NCBI GenBank assembly: GCA_029448655.1
Contig: JACCLO010000010.1
Coordinates: forward strand, 1,364,001-1,428,000
DNA length: 64,000 nucleotides
DNA from: Wolfiporia cocos
Taxonomy: Eukaryota; Basidiomycota; Agaricomycetes; Polyporales; Phaeolaceae
Direction: 5' to 3'
The notes below the pieces were generated by a model, which was not told where the DNA came from, ran no database searches, and worked only from the letters and a program-made list of their open reading frames with translations. Below are positions 11,630 to 24,384 of the stretch, piece after piece (the stretch's first letter is position 1; each line of letters opens with the position of its first letter). The position numbers and the translations under genes were made by a program.

Positions 11630-14600
11630 ATGAACGAACAAGGATCCACAAATAACATGCGCTCACAATCGAGCAGCCACATTCTGCGGGTATTAGATGG
11701 CGGTTCCAGTGTCTTGGACTTCAACATACTGCTTGCACTCATTAACACTGTCGGCTCCGAACAACCCAACAAGAAGCGGGCTGCATCTCCTCTGCCTCCT
11801 CCACGCCGCAACAAGCGAGCGCGCATGGTCGCGGAGCCTCGCGCATCAAATCAGATTTCATCGGATGAAGAGGATGAAGATCACGGGTCAAAGTATCTAT
11901 CAGTGTACAAGCACACCTTCGAGCTCCAATATGAGGTCGCAGCTGGACTTGTCGCCGATGTATCCATGGCAGATAACAATGTGGAAGAGGGAGCCAACGA
12001 ATACGCCATAGTCATCACAAAGGTTGTGTCCTGGCTCAAAGCGCGAGGGTCTGATCCTTGCGCGTTCAATCTTGGCGCGATCGAGTTGGACGAAGCTATG
12101 ACTAACAGACAAAGCCGTGTCATAACAGCCCGCTCCCAAGCACTTCCATATCATATATCACTGTCTCCTCTGCTCACGCTGCCGCCCGTTGGGGATGACC
12201 TCGTCCGGGCCGCTTATGACCTGCGCCACGCCTTCCTCTCAGACCCCCTTATGGCCTATCTTACATTGCGCAGCGTCAAGCGTGCCGCGTTGTCAGCACG
12301 CATCCGGCTCGAGGTCTTCGATCAAAATATTGCACAGACTGAATTCGTTGTCTTGCCATTCCGGCTTCTAGTAGAGATTGACGTTTCCCTCGTGACCCCA
12401 GACATATCGAGGCCGATTTCGCCACCTTATGTGGACAAAAGCAATGTCAGCGTCGTAGAAGAGGCACAGCGGCGAGCGCTCGCGCATGCATTTCCTGCGC
12501 GCACACCACCGCCTAAGTCCTTCAACGGTAACATCGACGTCCCCTTCTTGTATTCAGTCGTGGGTCCCGCGCCGCGCCTCGATCCTCCCGAGCTAGATAA
12601 AGCACTGCAGCCACAGGAACTCGGTGCCACGTTGTTGCCCTTCCAGCGGCGAAGTGTGGCATGGCTGCTTAATCGAGAGGGCAAATCCATTGCAGGTGAT
12701 GGAGTCGTACATGTCACAGAACAGAACTCGAGTAATGGCAGTCTGCCCCTATTCTGGGAAGAAGTGCAAGATGACGACGGCGAGACATGGTATATCAGCC
12801 GAATCCAAGGAATCATATCTCGTAGACGTCCTAGAGCGGAAGAACAAGTGCAAGGCGGTATTTTAGCAGAAGAGCCGGGACTAGGAAAAACTCTCGAATG
12901 CATATCCCTTGTGATGCTCAATCCCTCCGTGGGACGTGAGCCCAGTAACCAGCGATGGGACCCTGAGGCAAAGGTTTCCGTCAAAGAGATCAAGGTATGA
13001 AGTTGTGTCTACGCACACCAGCCGAGATCATGTCAACAACAGCCCTAATCGCTTTTGTGTTGTGTTGTTCTGACGGGTTAATTTCAGACAACTCTCATTG
13101 TCACCCCATCTTCTCTTGCACAGCAATGGGCAGATGAGCTTAAGCTTCACGCGCCAAGTCTCAGGGTGCTGATGTACGAAGGATGGGACAAGGTGCCAGT
13201 ACCCATCGATGCATTAGACCTCGAGGAGAAGCGGAAAACTCTCCAAATACAGCGTGGTCATAAGAAAGGCCGCCAGGTCAAGGCTTCCAAACGTATATCG
13301 TCTTCTCTCACTGAGTCAGAAGGGTCGGAGTACGAGGAACCCGCGAGCACTCGGCAGAAGAGGAATGCCAAGCAGCCCTTGACATCTGCTGCTCAGATTC
13401 CGGCCGCTGAGATTGACGAGGACGACCTCGTTGACTGGTGCACGTACGTGAACAAGTTTGACGTATGTATTACAACGTATAGTGTACTGCAAAGTGACTT
13501 GGGCGTCGCGCGACCTCCTCCGACACGTCCCCGGCGTACTGGCGTGCTTTACAGTAACGTCGAGCGGCCGCGCAGCCCACTTATTATGTGCGAATGGTAC
13601 AGGGTGATTATGGACGAAGTCCAGATGGTAGGCGGGGGAATGGCTGCGTATGTCACTAGAACTGCCTCGATGTTGGTTTTGTCTGCTTACAAATGGCGTG
13701 TCTCGCTGATTTGCATAGGGAAATGGTTTCGCTCATCCCTCGTCTTTCATCCCTCGCTGTATCAGGCACTCCAGCACGCTCGCAAGTGAGCGATTTGATC
13801 CACGTTTTCAGGTGGGTGCCTTGGACGCACGTTGAGAGGCTACTGACGGATCGCTTCTGTAGATTCCTTCGGGTGAGCGCCGTTACGCAGTATCCTCGCG
13901 TTTGGAGTCGCATCATACAGCCGGCATATATGGATGAACTTGTGAGCCTACTACAACGATACACAGTTAGGTGACTACCATAATTCGAGAAGGTTTGGTC
14001 TTGTCAACTAAGTCATCACCTTTAGGACCATGAAGTCTTCTGTAAAGGACGAGCTAACCATTCCCCAACAAACGCGATACCTGGTACCAATTGAGTTAGG
14101 ACGTGTGGAACGCCACGTGTGTTGAACTCTAGCGTACATCACAACTTGACTGATGCCACTGCATGTCTGGACGTAGGTATACGATCAGAACTTCGACAAT
14201 GCAATTATGCAGCTAGGTCTGGATGCCCGCGGCGTGGCCATGCGGTCCAATTGGGAGGCCGACACTGGGCTCCTGCGCACCTGCCTCCGGAAATTGCGCG
14301 GACTTTGCACACATCCTCAGGTCGGACAGCTTAGCAATGCAGGTAAACTGCACAAGCCAGGAGTCCTGAAGACGATGGGCGAAGTACTCGAGGTCAGTTA
14401 TGTACAGCGCTTGCGACGTGCTGTAGTGATTTGGAAACTGTATACAGGGCATGAGAGATCAAAATTGGAGAAACGTGATGGAATATCGTCGCAGCAAAGT
14501 CCGTTACTGCTCTTTGGCTGCGCAATTTGTGCTGCTCACCTCCGTCATCACAGGTTCAGTTGAAGTCCACAATCGCCCAGCTTTTGCAGCAGAACGATAG

Positions 14601-17600
14601 CGAACCCTCCCGATATCGACTTGCCCTGGACGTCCTTCTCGCGGCTGAGAAAGAAGCACTCAGTCTAATCGATGACGTCCAGGCTGCCATCGTGGTGCAC
14701 GATAAGGAGGGGGTTGCTCTACATAAGCTGACCCAGACATCCAAGGCTCGTCTTGACCCGGAAGTGAATGCGGATCGTGACAAGAAAGGCAAAGGCAAAG
14801 CGGTCGAAGGCGCAAAGGATTCGGGCGCAGACTCGGACGACGAGGATGCGCCTCGTACGCCAGCTGAAGAAGCGCACGTCGCCAAGAAAAGCGCACTGCA
14901 GCATCGCTTGAGAGAGTGTCGAATAACACTTCATAAGGTTCTCTTCCTGCTCGGTGACGTTCACCATGTCCTGGGTGAATCCCACGCGAATGCTGAGAAC
15001 GATGCGTACTCCCGAGCGGAAGAACTCAGGCGGGAATTACTCAAAGGTTGGTTAGCTGCTGTAAGCTTTTGTAACCGTTGGTCACACGACATACCACAGG
15101 TACCGAGGAGGCTGCCGCGCGAGCCATGTCCTACCTCAGCAAAGACGCCTCCGTGAAAGCTCTCAAAGAAGATGACCTTCTCATCGGATCCCCTTTCCTG
15201 GAACAAGGGGGTCTCAGGTCTGATCAATACGTACGTCACTTTGCACACAACACAACATACTGCTGACGCCATGTCCTCAATCCATCGCAGATGAAGGAGG
15301 CAAATGGGTTGGTGGACAATTTGCTTAATCCACAGTCCAAACTCTTGTGGGAATGGCGCGGTCACCTGATCGCTCTGCTCACTCAGCCCCTGGCTTCGAG
15401 AGACGAGGACGCATCTGGGCAAGAATATGCTCGCAATCTGGAAACACAGGGCGAGGCTGAGGCGTATCTACAAGCGTATGCGGTGCTATTGGCAGACCGC
15501 AGGGAGGCTCTCGTCGCGGAGCGGACGCTGCTCGCCACACATGACATCCGTGAGAAGCGGAAGCGCCACACGAAGGCTGCACAGAAGGCCAAGGTTGCGT
15601 TGCTCAATGCAGAGCAGCCTGAGATACTTGAGCGGTTGAATGAGGATATTCAGCTGCCCGAACATGATGTACTGCAGGAGAATCTTGCGCATGTGCGCAA
15701 AGCCATACAAGAAAACTATGGTTCCAGCAGAGCGCTCAAGTCCATCATGGTAGATCTGAGCGGTGTAGCCGCACGTATTACCCATGAACACGACCCAGAA
15801 AAGGTGCTGGTGCGAAATGCAGTCGGTCGTATGCGTGCGTTACTCGCGGCTCAAGGTGACGTTCTTGCCCTCCCATTCGTCTTGAGATTCTCACACGCAC
15901 ACAGGCAAATTGATGGACACGCTGCAATCCGATTTAGCACACCTGCGGAAAGTCTTCAACGAACGTATCCTGTAAGTAGCCTCGTGCGCAATACGTTGGT
16001 GGCCAAGCGTTTGTATTGACAGGCATGCAGATACTTCCGTCAGCTGCAAGAGATATCTGACACCGTTGCTGAGCCAACTTGGGAGGGAAACCTCGTTGAC
16101 GCCATTTTAGCTGCACGTTTAGAAGAAAGGGACATCGACACCGACATTAAGACCGGTCGTGCTCGACAACGCTATCTCAACAATCTGGCTGAAACTGGCG
16201 AACAAGGTGCGGATGACGACGACGAGCGTTGCTGTGTCCTTTGCAAATGCGACTTTACCCTTGGGTATATCACGCACTGGTAAATCAGCCTGCTCTGTCA
16301 GTGTGCACTGTCTGATAGTTCTACTTCTAATAGTGCCCATATCTTCTGCGAGGTGTGCTGTATCGTTGTCGTGGAGACTACCTACTAACAAATCCCCCAG
16401 CCCTGTCTGAAGGCCTGGTTGGCGAGGCCCGTGGGGAAGATGTGCCCGGTCTGTAGGACGCCTATAAGTTCCGACGAGCTGCAACGCTTCACGATCAGGC
16501 AGCAGCCAGGTGCAACTCCTCGAGCGCCTGCGCCGATCGTGAACAACGAAGCGGTTCCTCGCTCTCGCCGAGTCATCGAGTATAACGTCATTGACCCGCA
16601 CAAGTTCGAGGACATCCAGACAATGGAGTGCCTGGGCAGCTACGGGACGAAGATCGAGACGCTCGTGCGCCACCTGTTGTACATACAACTCACGGAACCG
16701 GGAAGCAAGAGCATCGTGTTCTCCGCGTGGGAGGACTCTGTGCGCAGTACGTGCAGCGCGCCGAGTAACCGCATGCGTGGCGCTGATTAGAATGCCAGTC
16801 ATCGAGCATGCACTCGCTCGAAACGGTTAGCATCCAGACAGGACGTGGGCTGGCAGGGGGGCTAACTTCAGATGCGACGATAGGCATCAAGTATCTTCGG
16901 ATAAACCAGAAGATGGGAAAGAGAAACGCGGCGGACGTGTTTCAGAGAAATCCCGAGATTCTGGTCCTTCTCTTACATGGGTGCGTATCTCCAGTATCGC
17001 GAGCTCAATAGCACGACTGACAACCCATTAGCGAAAGGGAAAATGCGGGTCTGAATGTGACATGTGCATCCCGCGTCTTCCTCGTAGAGAGCGTGGTTCA
17101 TCATGCGTTCGAGCTGCAAGGTACGTCTGTTTGATCCCTGTGCCGCGCAGGGATTCAAACGTGTCGACAGCTATCGCCCGGATTGACCGTATGGGACAGA
17201 AGAATGCTACCGAAGGTGGGTAGTTGCATTTCGTCCTGATCGCTTCTCTGTATTAATAATTTCCGCAGTATACTGTTATTATGCTGAAGAGACCGTGGAG
17301 AAGAACATTCTAGATCTCGCTGCAAGACGTGGACAATCACTGTATACAAAGGACAACGCTGCAGGCACGGTAGACTTTGCGGCCTTCACGCTAGACGCAG
17401 GGAAGAAGACGATCGATGCCCCGACGAAGAAGGCAGCAAAGGGCGACTTCGTGTTCAAGTGAGCGACGCCCCATGTGTATCGCCCGGATTGGTATGCTTG
17501 CTGATTGTAACGTAATCTACAGGAAGGAAGACATGCTAGCGATATTTTTCCCTCATCTGTTCGAGGATATTAAGTATTTAGTAGACGAGGATAATGATAG

Positions 17601-17688
17601 TCGCGGACAGACCGCGCCAAGGAGCAAGATCATGCGCGTTGACCGTCAACATACGAACGCAGTGGCTGGCCCGTCAAGGCTTGGTTAG
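11630..17688 (+). CDS. SHPRH/Irc20-type SNF2 helicase with RING E3 ligase domain
   Basis: Very large protein of roughly 1,600 residues in about 18 exons. Exons read include 11630-12994, 13088-13647, 13719-13811, 13863-13970, 14026-14116, 14177-14392, 14554-15046, 15100-15230, 15291-15855, 15905-15971, 16031-16279 and 16334-16352, then on to 17688. Order: long N terminus, Walker A box (EEPGLGKTLE), TLIVTP motif Ia, acidic insert, MDEVQ box (DEAH position), SGTP motif III, a long helical insert, a C3HC4 RING (CCVLCKCDF, THCAHIFCE, CPVC) and the helicase C domain ending in ARIDRMGQKNATE (motif VI). A RING between the two RecA lobes is the hallmark of SHPRH/Irc20. These are nuclear DNA translocases and ubiquitin ligases linked to PCNA polyubiquitination and recombination control. 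Start 11630 is the first in-frame ATG, so the N terminus could shift. Confidence 0.9.
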
Positions 17689-18241
17689 ACTGTCAGAAAA
17701 TTGTCATGAACCAGCATGGTGGTAGATATTAACATTGTGACGATAGAGATGTTCGATGCTGGGCGCCGAAGATCCGTCCATCAGTCCCTGCTATTGTCAA
17801 TTTGTATCTGATAGATCCAAAGCGAGTCCGCGCGTATTTACCGCTACCTGTCGTAATGTTAACCGCGATGATGGAAGAAACAGACCTCGCTGTGAAGCCC
17901 ATGATTAGGTGCCGCCAGGCAGAGCCAGATTTAGCCTATTGCTGCTGACTTATACCCGAAACTACAAAGAACGCGCCACAAGTCAAGCGCTCGAGCCACA
18001 GTCGATATCTGCGTCTGGTCAGACGAAGAAAAACAATGATGACTCAGAGACTCGAGCACGAGTACATATAATCCGTACAAATTGCATCAGCTATGCTAAC
18101 AATCGAGTGTAGAACATGCACAGAAAGGCCGGGAAAGAGTGAATAGTCTGTAATGACAGAAGTGGTGCAGTCAACTGAAATGATACTGTGTATCATCAAC
18201 AGTAGCGAAAAAAGAGAGTACATCGATAGATGCTCACACTT
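17689..18241. other. convergent 3' intergenic
   Basis: 3' flank of the SHPRH-like gene. No feature recognised. Confidence 0.5.
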
Positions 18242-18452
18242 CTAAGAGTTAACAATATTCTCCTTGAACTCCTCGTATTTGACATCCAATCTATGATGGC
18301 TGCAATATAACACATCCGCAATATCATGCTGGCTGCGAAATTCGCCCAAGAATTTCGCAGCATCCTTGTCATCTCCAATCTGGTTGACACAGAAAACCAC
18401 AGAGCCTCACTTGTATTGGGCCTGTTCCAACGTCCGAATGCACTTTACGATG
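18242..18452 (-). pseudogene. decayed 3' end of the ankyrin-VWA gene copy 1
   Basis: Shifted-frame reading gives VVFCVNQIGDD, FLGEFRSQHDIADVLYC and HHRLDVKYEEF. These align with copy 2 (VMFCVSQIGDD, FLNNMRNERSISDVLHC, QHRIDVKPEGL). One frameshift and one TGA separate this tail from the rest of the gene. Confidence 0.65.
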
Positions 18453-20313
18453 TTATCTTATTAGCAGTGACCTCGGGTTGTCAGAGGGACTGCCATCAGT
18501 GATGATGCAAATCAGTAGCGGTTGAGGGAATGTCCCTGCATCGGAGTTGGGGGGCAGATGGTTGTAAACGAGTGGCTCGAGGATTTTCCTTTCAAGGGCC
18601 CTTCCGATCCGGGTGCCATTGCTCGGTGTGACCCTCCCCAGGACTCTCTCCATGTCGTCAGGAGAGCAAATCCGATTGGCGGGGGTATTTGCATTGATGA
18701 AGCGCACATCCAAGCTGGTGCCATCTGACACAATCCTAGTGGCGATGCCGCAAATACGAGAGACAACCTGACGCATGACTGTCCACCGCTTCGGGGTTCC
18801 CCAGCTCATGGATTTGCTATTATCGCATAGAATGACTGTGCGGAATAGTGATAACATGGTAAGACGCTTGATGTCCTCAGGAGAGGTAAGGGTAGCGGTT
18901 GGATCTTGGCGATACAGGGTGGCCTTCCTGGAAATCTCTTGGACGATAGGACTGTCGTTGGTATAGAATTTCCCTAGCCCCAAGTTATCAACATTGTTCG
19001 CAATGGATGTTTCGAAGTCCTCAGGAGCCACTGGATCTGAAGAATCGTTCTAGAACAAACCTCATTATATTAATTTGGTCATTATATTGTGAGAAGACGT
19101 ACCTCTGCCAATAGGATTGAGGTATTTTACGAGGCATGGGGTGCAACGTCAATAACTGGTGTGTTTACTCGCTCGTATTGTGTATGGAGCTGATCCTGTG
19201 ACGCGCAGATTGACTCCGAGTCCTGCGGCGTGTGTACAGTCTTCTGTACTTTGTGGAATGACTCCCGTGTTTCGCAGGTCATTCCCTGGAGCCCATGGAC
19301 CAACTCTTATTGAGCAGCACTCCGACCATTTAAGCAAAACCGAGACCTGCTTACTTGAGGTGGAGGAGTGAGTAGATCCGACGATGCATCAAGTGACTCA
19401 GGCTCCGCATCAGCAGATGAATCTGAATTGACAGAGCCCTGTATTCTGTTAATTTTTTTTCAGCCGTAATAAAAACACCACATAGTTGATTATCGACATT
19501 CATAGAACTCGTGCGCCCATGCTGAATGGCGTCTCGATTGTTGCCAGTATATGATGTCCGACAATGGCAGCAGCATGTGTGATACATGCTGGCATTCTGT
19601 GCCGGCAACACTTGCTCCTGTTTAATAGATTTCAACTCTCGATATTTCCCGTCTGCCTGCTCCAATAGTCCGCAGTCCTGAGACAGCTTCCGAGTGACCC
19701 CAACAATGACGCTTCTGACGGTCACGCTGTCGAAGTATGCAGTGATCAGAAGTACCAACGCAACAATTGCATTGATCACTTCGGATTGCTTCAACTCGGC
19801 ATCTCTCTCTCCACGAACGACTCGTAGTTCCCCCTGAAGCCCACATTCATCCGCCATCTGGATGAAATCTATGCCATTGGAGTTCTTGATGAAGATCGAT
19901 GCGCCATGGTCCAGCAGCATATGGATCAGCTCCTTGTCTCGCGTGTATGCAACGGCATTCTTGAGTGGGGTGTAACCTCCGTCCGCAAAATCGGAACATG
20001 CATTAACGTCTACCCCGGCATCAAGCAGCGCACGAACAATGAGCCGTCGACTCTGGGGAGGGCAGTAACGTGTGGCATAAAACAGCGGTAAACGGTTGTG
20101 AAGAGAGGGTGCGTCGACGTCAGGAAGGCAGTATGGATTGTTCAGGAGCAGCTGAACAATGTTGGGATGACCGGGATAGCAAGCTGCAGCAAGAGGAGTC
20201 AAATATTTGCGTCCTCCTGGAGTATCTATGACAGAGGAGTCGAGCTTGGTGTAATCTTTGAGACGATTTGCGGTGAGGTTTCCCCGCCATGCCTCGTCGT
20301 GAATATTTGCCAT
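18453..20313 (-). CDS. Ankyrin repeat - TM - VWA domain protein, copy 1 (C-terminus decayed)
   Basis: Starts MANIHDEAWRGNL at 20313. The first exon (to about 19400) carries four or five ankyrin repeats (YLTPLAAACYPGHPNIVQLL, LIVRALLDAGVDVNA, TPLKNAV, LIHMLLDHGASIFIKN). A hydrophobic segment of about 20 residues follows (EVINAIVALVLLITAYF), then a Cys/His-rich patch. After one or more introns a von Willebrand A domain begins near 19031, with an intact MIDAS (DNSKS in LCDNSKSMSW, NGTRIGRAL, CIITDG). The frame stops at 18453. Homology to copy 2 (25238-27331) continues to 18242 but only with a frameshift and an internal TGA, so the last part of the VWA fold is missing. Function is unknown; VWA domains usually bind protein partners through a metal ion. 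Confidence 0.7.
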
Positions 20314-22141
20314 CTTCGAAAGTGGGTTCGATAGTGAGGAGGATAAAACGAATACAGTCTTTTATCTTCTGAACTCACGAAGCCCATAATGACACCACTG
20401 AGCACTGAAGACCGTTTCTGACCGGCGCTTAAAGATAGTTAATATTCGTATCACTTCACAAACAGTACCACCACGCGTGTACCCAATCACATACCTATTC
20501 GAGACTGCTAATTTCAGATGGTGGCGCTTTCTGTGGCTAGATGACGCTCAGTGTTTGTATGCAACAGAACTCGCTTACCTCGTTCCAGTTTTCCAGCTAT
20601 ACATCACTAGGTTGAACAAGTGGCTGAACAAAAGCACAGACTTGATTGATTCATACATATGGCCTGGATCACCATAACATCCATCTGTGATTAAAGTTGA
20701 AATTCGAGCATTGTGTCTCAATAGTATGTTTTCCTTCGCGCAAAATTGATGCACAGTGCAAAGAATGGAAGCCCTTTTATGAATGTGGGAACGGTGCAGA
20801 ATGTTGCAATGATGAGCCACATACATGCGTGTCCATTCGATCATCCGATACGTATGACTGTGGATGCTTCTGAACACAAAAAGTAAGGAACAGCAAGACA
20901 CTGAGGGCGCCATGATCGATGTATGTGAAGTGCATTGTGGATAGCCAAATGGCTGGATAACGGAATTGTGTTGTTTTGAAGAAGAATAGAGCCGTGTGTC
21001 AAGTCTGACATATCAGATCGATCAAATTGTTAACTCTCGCCTTGAAGAATAAGTTACTCAACATGAAATATCAGAGCTGCATTTCCGAACCGATAATGGG
21101 GCGATCATGTTAGCTATGTATAGCCAGTATAACGCGGAGTGACGTGATACTTTAGCTGAAGCCACTACGGCATATGTGAGGAAGTATGTTGGATGCGGCA
21201 TCAATATAATATAATTCATGTTACAAGACGTCACTTACGTGCGGTTTCCTGTCCACAGTGTTAGGATGAAATCATGACAATGCACTACGCATACTCCTCA
21301 TCGATTTACCCCACGAATGTGAATCTGACGGAATACCTCGTCCTGTCAGAGTGGTAAGCTGCGCCTGTCTACAGTGCCTACTGTTGTATGAATTCCCGAT
21401 GTGGTTTCAGCGCAGCTGCATGTGTGCTGGCATCAGCAGACTAGTCTAGACAAACCAAACCTGGATATGACGACAGAATATCAGCACCTCAAACACACCA
21501 ACACGAGTAGCAAGCCATTCAATCTGATCCCTGGACTTGACGCCCATGCACCCTAGCCTGGGTGCCACTTGTATTGAAGGAACACTAGATGATGTATGTC
21601 TTCAGAGCCCAAGCTGAAAATAGATGGAACTTACGCATACGATGCCCCTGTGGCCTGATGTGTTGTCTTTGAGAGGTACTCTAAGCAACGATAGACCGCT
21701 GGGCGCGGCGTGGGTACATGTCACGTCTTCAGCGTTGGACGCCGTAGTCGCCTGTCCTAGCAAGTGATGGAGACAAGCTAAACAGCAGATCCTCGACTAC
21801 GTATGTCCCGTATACTGACTGGTATTGGCTTCGATTTGGATTTTTCCCTGTGCGACTGCTGAAGCTGGTCCTGAAGTTACTTTAGATTCGTCGATTTATG
21901 CTGACTGTCCCAGTTGGACTAATCTAAGACTAGTCATAGACTTCCATCCAAGGCTTCACTGAGCGTCATTCTATATCTGCGAGCCCGTAAACAATGTGCT
22001 GTGATCCTAATGTAACGTATTGCTTGCCTTAAATGCAGAGCTGTTCCTATCAACGCGGTTCATAAGCTCGACGCAGCGGTTTTGCAGCTAGCTTACTAGC
22101 CTTACAAGAAGCAGCATCAAGCTACCGAGTAATTGATGAAT
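20314..22141. other. long intergenic region, nothing coding recognised
   Basis: About 1.8 kb with only short, low-quality ORFs and no family match on either strand. It may be a relic of duplicated flank between the two ankyrin-VWA genes. Confidence 0.45.
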
Positions 22142-22156
22142 CCTATCGACACGTGT
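22142..22156. repeat. 15-bp direct repeat, left copy
   Basis: CCTATCGACACGTGT occurs here and again at 24658-24672, bracketing the repeat-protein gene and its inserted element. Confidence 0.6.
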
Positions 22157-22248
22157 CGACCCTCCTTTCTCTCTTACCACCACCATCGCCTTAGGCGCTC
22201 ACGTACCGTCCACCTAACCAACACCCCCTACGCATCGTCCACCTCACC

Positions 22249-24384
22249 ATGAACCCCCCACGCACCGTCCCGAGTACACAGAGGGTCCCTACCGACATCA
22301 CCCCTGCTACCTTTGCCTTTGATCTACTTTTCAACGCCGCCCAGAGCATCCACCGGGCGCACGAAACCACCCCGTCAACTTATGCTCTTCCTCTCTGGAA
22401 GACGCATGTATCCTACCTCCTCACTGCTATCACCCATGGTGCCAATGAATTGGCCCACACTGAACTCCCTTCCCTGCTCACTTTGCAGCAGGACGTCAAC
22501 AACCTTGCGCTACACCTCACCTCACTCCTAGCACCTACATTCAACAACCCTTTGCCCACCCCTCCCACGCCTTCCACACCTAAGCCACGCACCACTCCAT
22601 CCACACCTCACCTCAAGCACGTTTCTAACCGACCCACCCCGAAGAAACCCGAACCGCGTCTCCACTGGGTTCCGAATCGTCCTGAGACGCCACCTCGAAC
22701 ACCTTCCCCACAACCTTCCCCTCCCCGTACCCTATCACCCACCCCCACTCATCACTCTGTCGACTCTGTCGACACCGTCGACTTCCTCCTCGAGCCACCA
22801 CTTTATGACCACCCTATTGGCCCCCTCGAGAAACCCCTTTACGACCACCCTGCTGGTCCTGTGGAAGGACCAATCTATGGCCAACCCGCTGGTCCTATGG
22901 AAGAACCAATCTACGACCAACCCGCTGGTCCTATGGAGGGACCAATTTACCCCTGCCCCGCTGGACCTGACCCGTTCAACCCCGTCCCATACCAACCTCC
23001 ACCACGACCGTTTGTGCCCACCCGCACGATCACCATCACGATTACTAGTGTTGCCGAAGTTCAGTTCGGTTCAGGTTCAGGGGGGTCTAGGGCTGAACCC
23101 AGAACCGAACCGACTGCAGGGAGCCTGAACCTGAACCTGAACCTGGACTGAACCTGGTGAACTGGTTCATCAGGTTCGGTTCATGGTTCGAACTAGGTTC
23201 GAACCGCTAAGTTACTTGCTTCTATAGAGTGTAAAAATAATAATTTAGACACCAACTTCATGCACCTTTCTATGTATACCAATTGCCCTCAATTGCCTAC
23301 CTCATTCCCGGCACTATTGAACCCACTAAAGTAATCACACTTCAAGTTCTGCAGTGCCTTCATTTGGTGTCTATTGGGCTGAATTCCAAAGTGGCTCTTA
23401 ATCTTGATTAGAGTGGTAAACATAAATTTTAGATGCACAATAATCACTCAAGGCAGCCATTTTGAGCAGTTCAGTAATCAGAGTTTATGATTGTGAATTA
23501 GCCTGAGGCAAACCTCAATAACAAACCATTCTTAGACAACACTGTATATAACCTAGGATCATGGATATGAAGTGGAACATAATCTTCTACATTTCTTACT
23601 TCATCTGACAGCAACAAATGCAGCCCAGTGCCACAGAAAGCATGGTGATCCCAGCATGGGGTTGAGCCCTTGCCATATTGGGAGACTAGAGTATATGAGT
23701 GCTGATGCTTGCTATGGTGAAGCCAGCTATCCATAACTTACTGCAACAACACTATAGCAAAGATGGCAAGAACATAATTGTAATTGATGCTTATCCACCA
23801 GTGGCTACACAGAATATGTTAATGCTATGTGGTTCAAGGTTCAGTCCGGTTCGAACCTGGTTCAAGGGTACCCATGACCCCCCTGAACCAAGAACCGAAC
23901 CTTGATGTCCTACCCTGAACCGGACCTGGACTGAACCTGAACCTAGGTTCGGTTCAGGTGGTTCAGGTTCTGAACCTTGGTTCTGAACTGAACTTCGGCA
24001 ACACTAACGATTACCTCCGTACTCCGCCGCCCTACTGCAACTGGCAACGTCTTCACCCCCTCTGAGCTACGCGATGAATGGCAACAATCGCTGCTCAACT
24101 TCCAATTCATGGACTATTTCCGCCACTATAACATCCTCAACGTCACATATGACATGTTCACCGGCTTCACCTGGACCGACCCTTCTTCCACCGCTATCCG
24201 CTCCTCCATCCTTATGTCCTATCCTGACAATGACGCCTACCTCATCACGCGTCGACTTACCATGCACTTCCCCATCTACTCCCATCTCGCTCGCAAACGC
24301 GACATCTTCAACAAATTAGTCACCTACTCAATCTACTCCGACCAACCTATCCTTGCAGCAAGTTCGAGTTCTTCTGCTACGTAA
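22249..24384 (+). pseudogene. Proline-rich 12-residue-repeat protein, split by a hAT-like element
   Basis: The 5' part (22249 to about 23045) begins MNPPRTVPSTQRVP. It has a helical segment (WKTHVSYLLTAITHGANELA), a Pro/Thr-rich stretch, and then five consecutive 12-residue repeats of the type PIYDQPAGPMEG (about 22794-22975). A 961-bp element (23046-24006) interrupts it. The 3' part resumes at 24007 (VFTPSELRDEWQQ, MDYFRHYNILNVTYDMFTGF) and ends at 24384. With the element and one copy of the 8-bp target duplication ignored, the two halves are in the same frame, so the host ORF was intact before insertion. As it stands the 5' ORF ends inside the element (23151). I do not recognise the family; the PxxP-rich repeats might bind SH3/WW-type domains (inference). 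Confidence 0.65.
23046..24006. mobile_element. hAT-like non-autonomous element, copy 1 (961 bp)
   Basis: Perfect 22-bp terminal inverted repeats start TAGTGTTGCCGAAG. A perfect 8-bp target-site duplication (ACGATTAC at 23038-23045 and 24007-24014) is the hallmark of hAT transposition. Subterminal regions are packed with GGTTCA/TGAACC words in both orientations, typical of transposase-binding arrays. There is no transposase ORF, so it must have been moved in trans. A related copy is at 31610-35663. Confidence 0.88.

Noticed and set aside
23498..23734. Possible transposase remnant in the hAT-like element
   Set aside because: Short reading frame without DDE or hAT dimerisation motifs; the element is best seen as non-autonomous.
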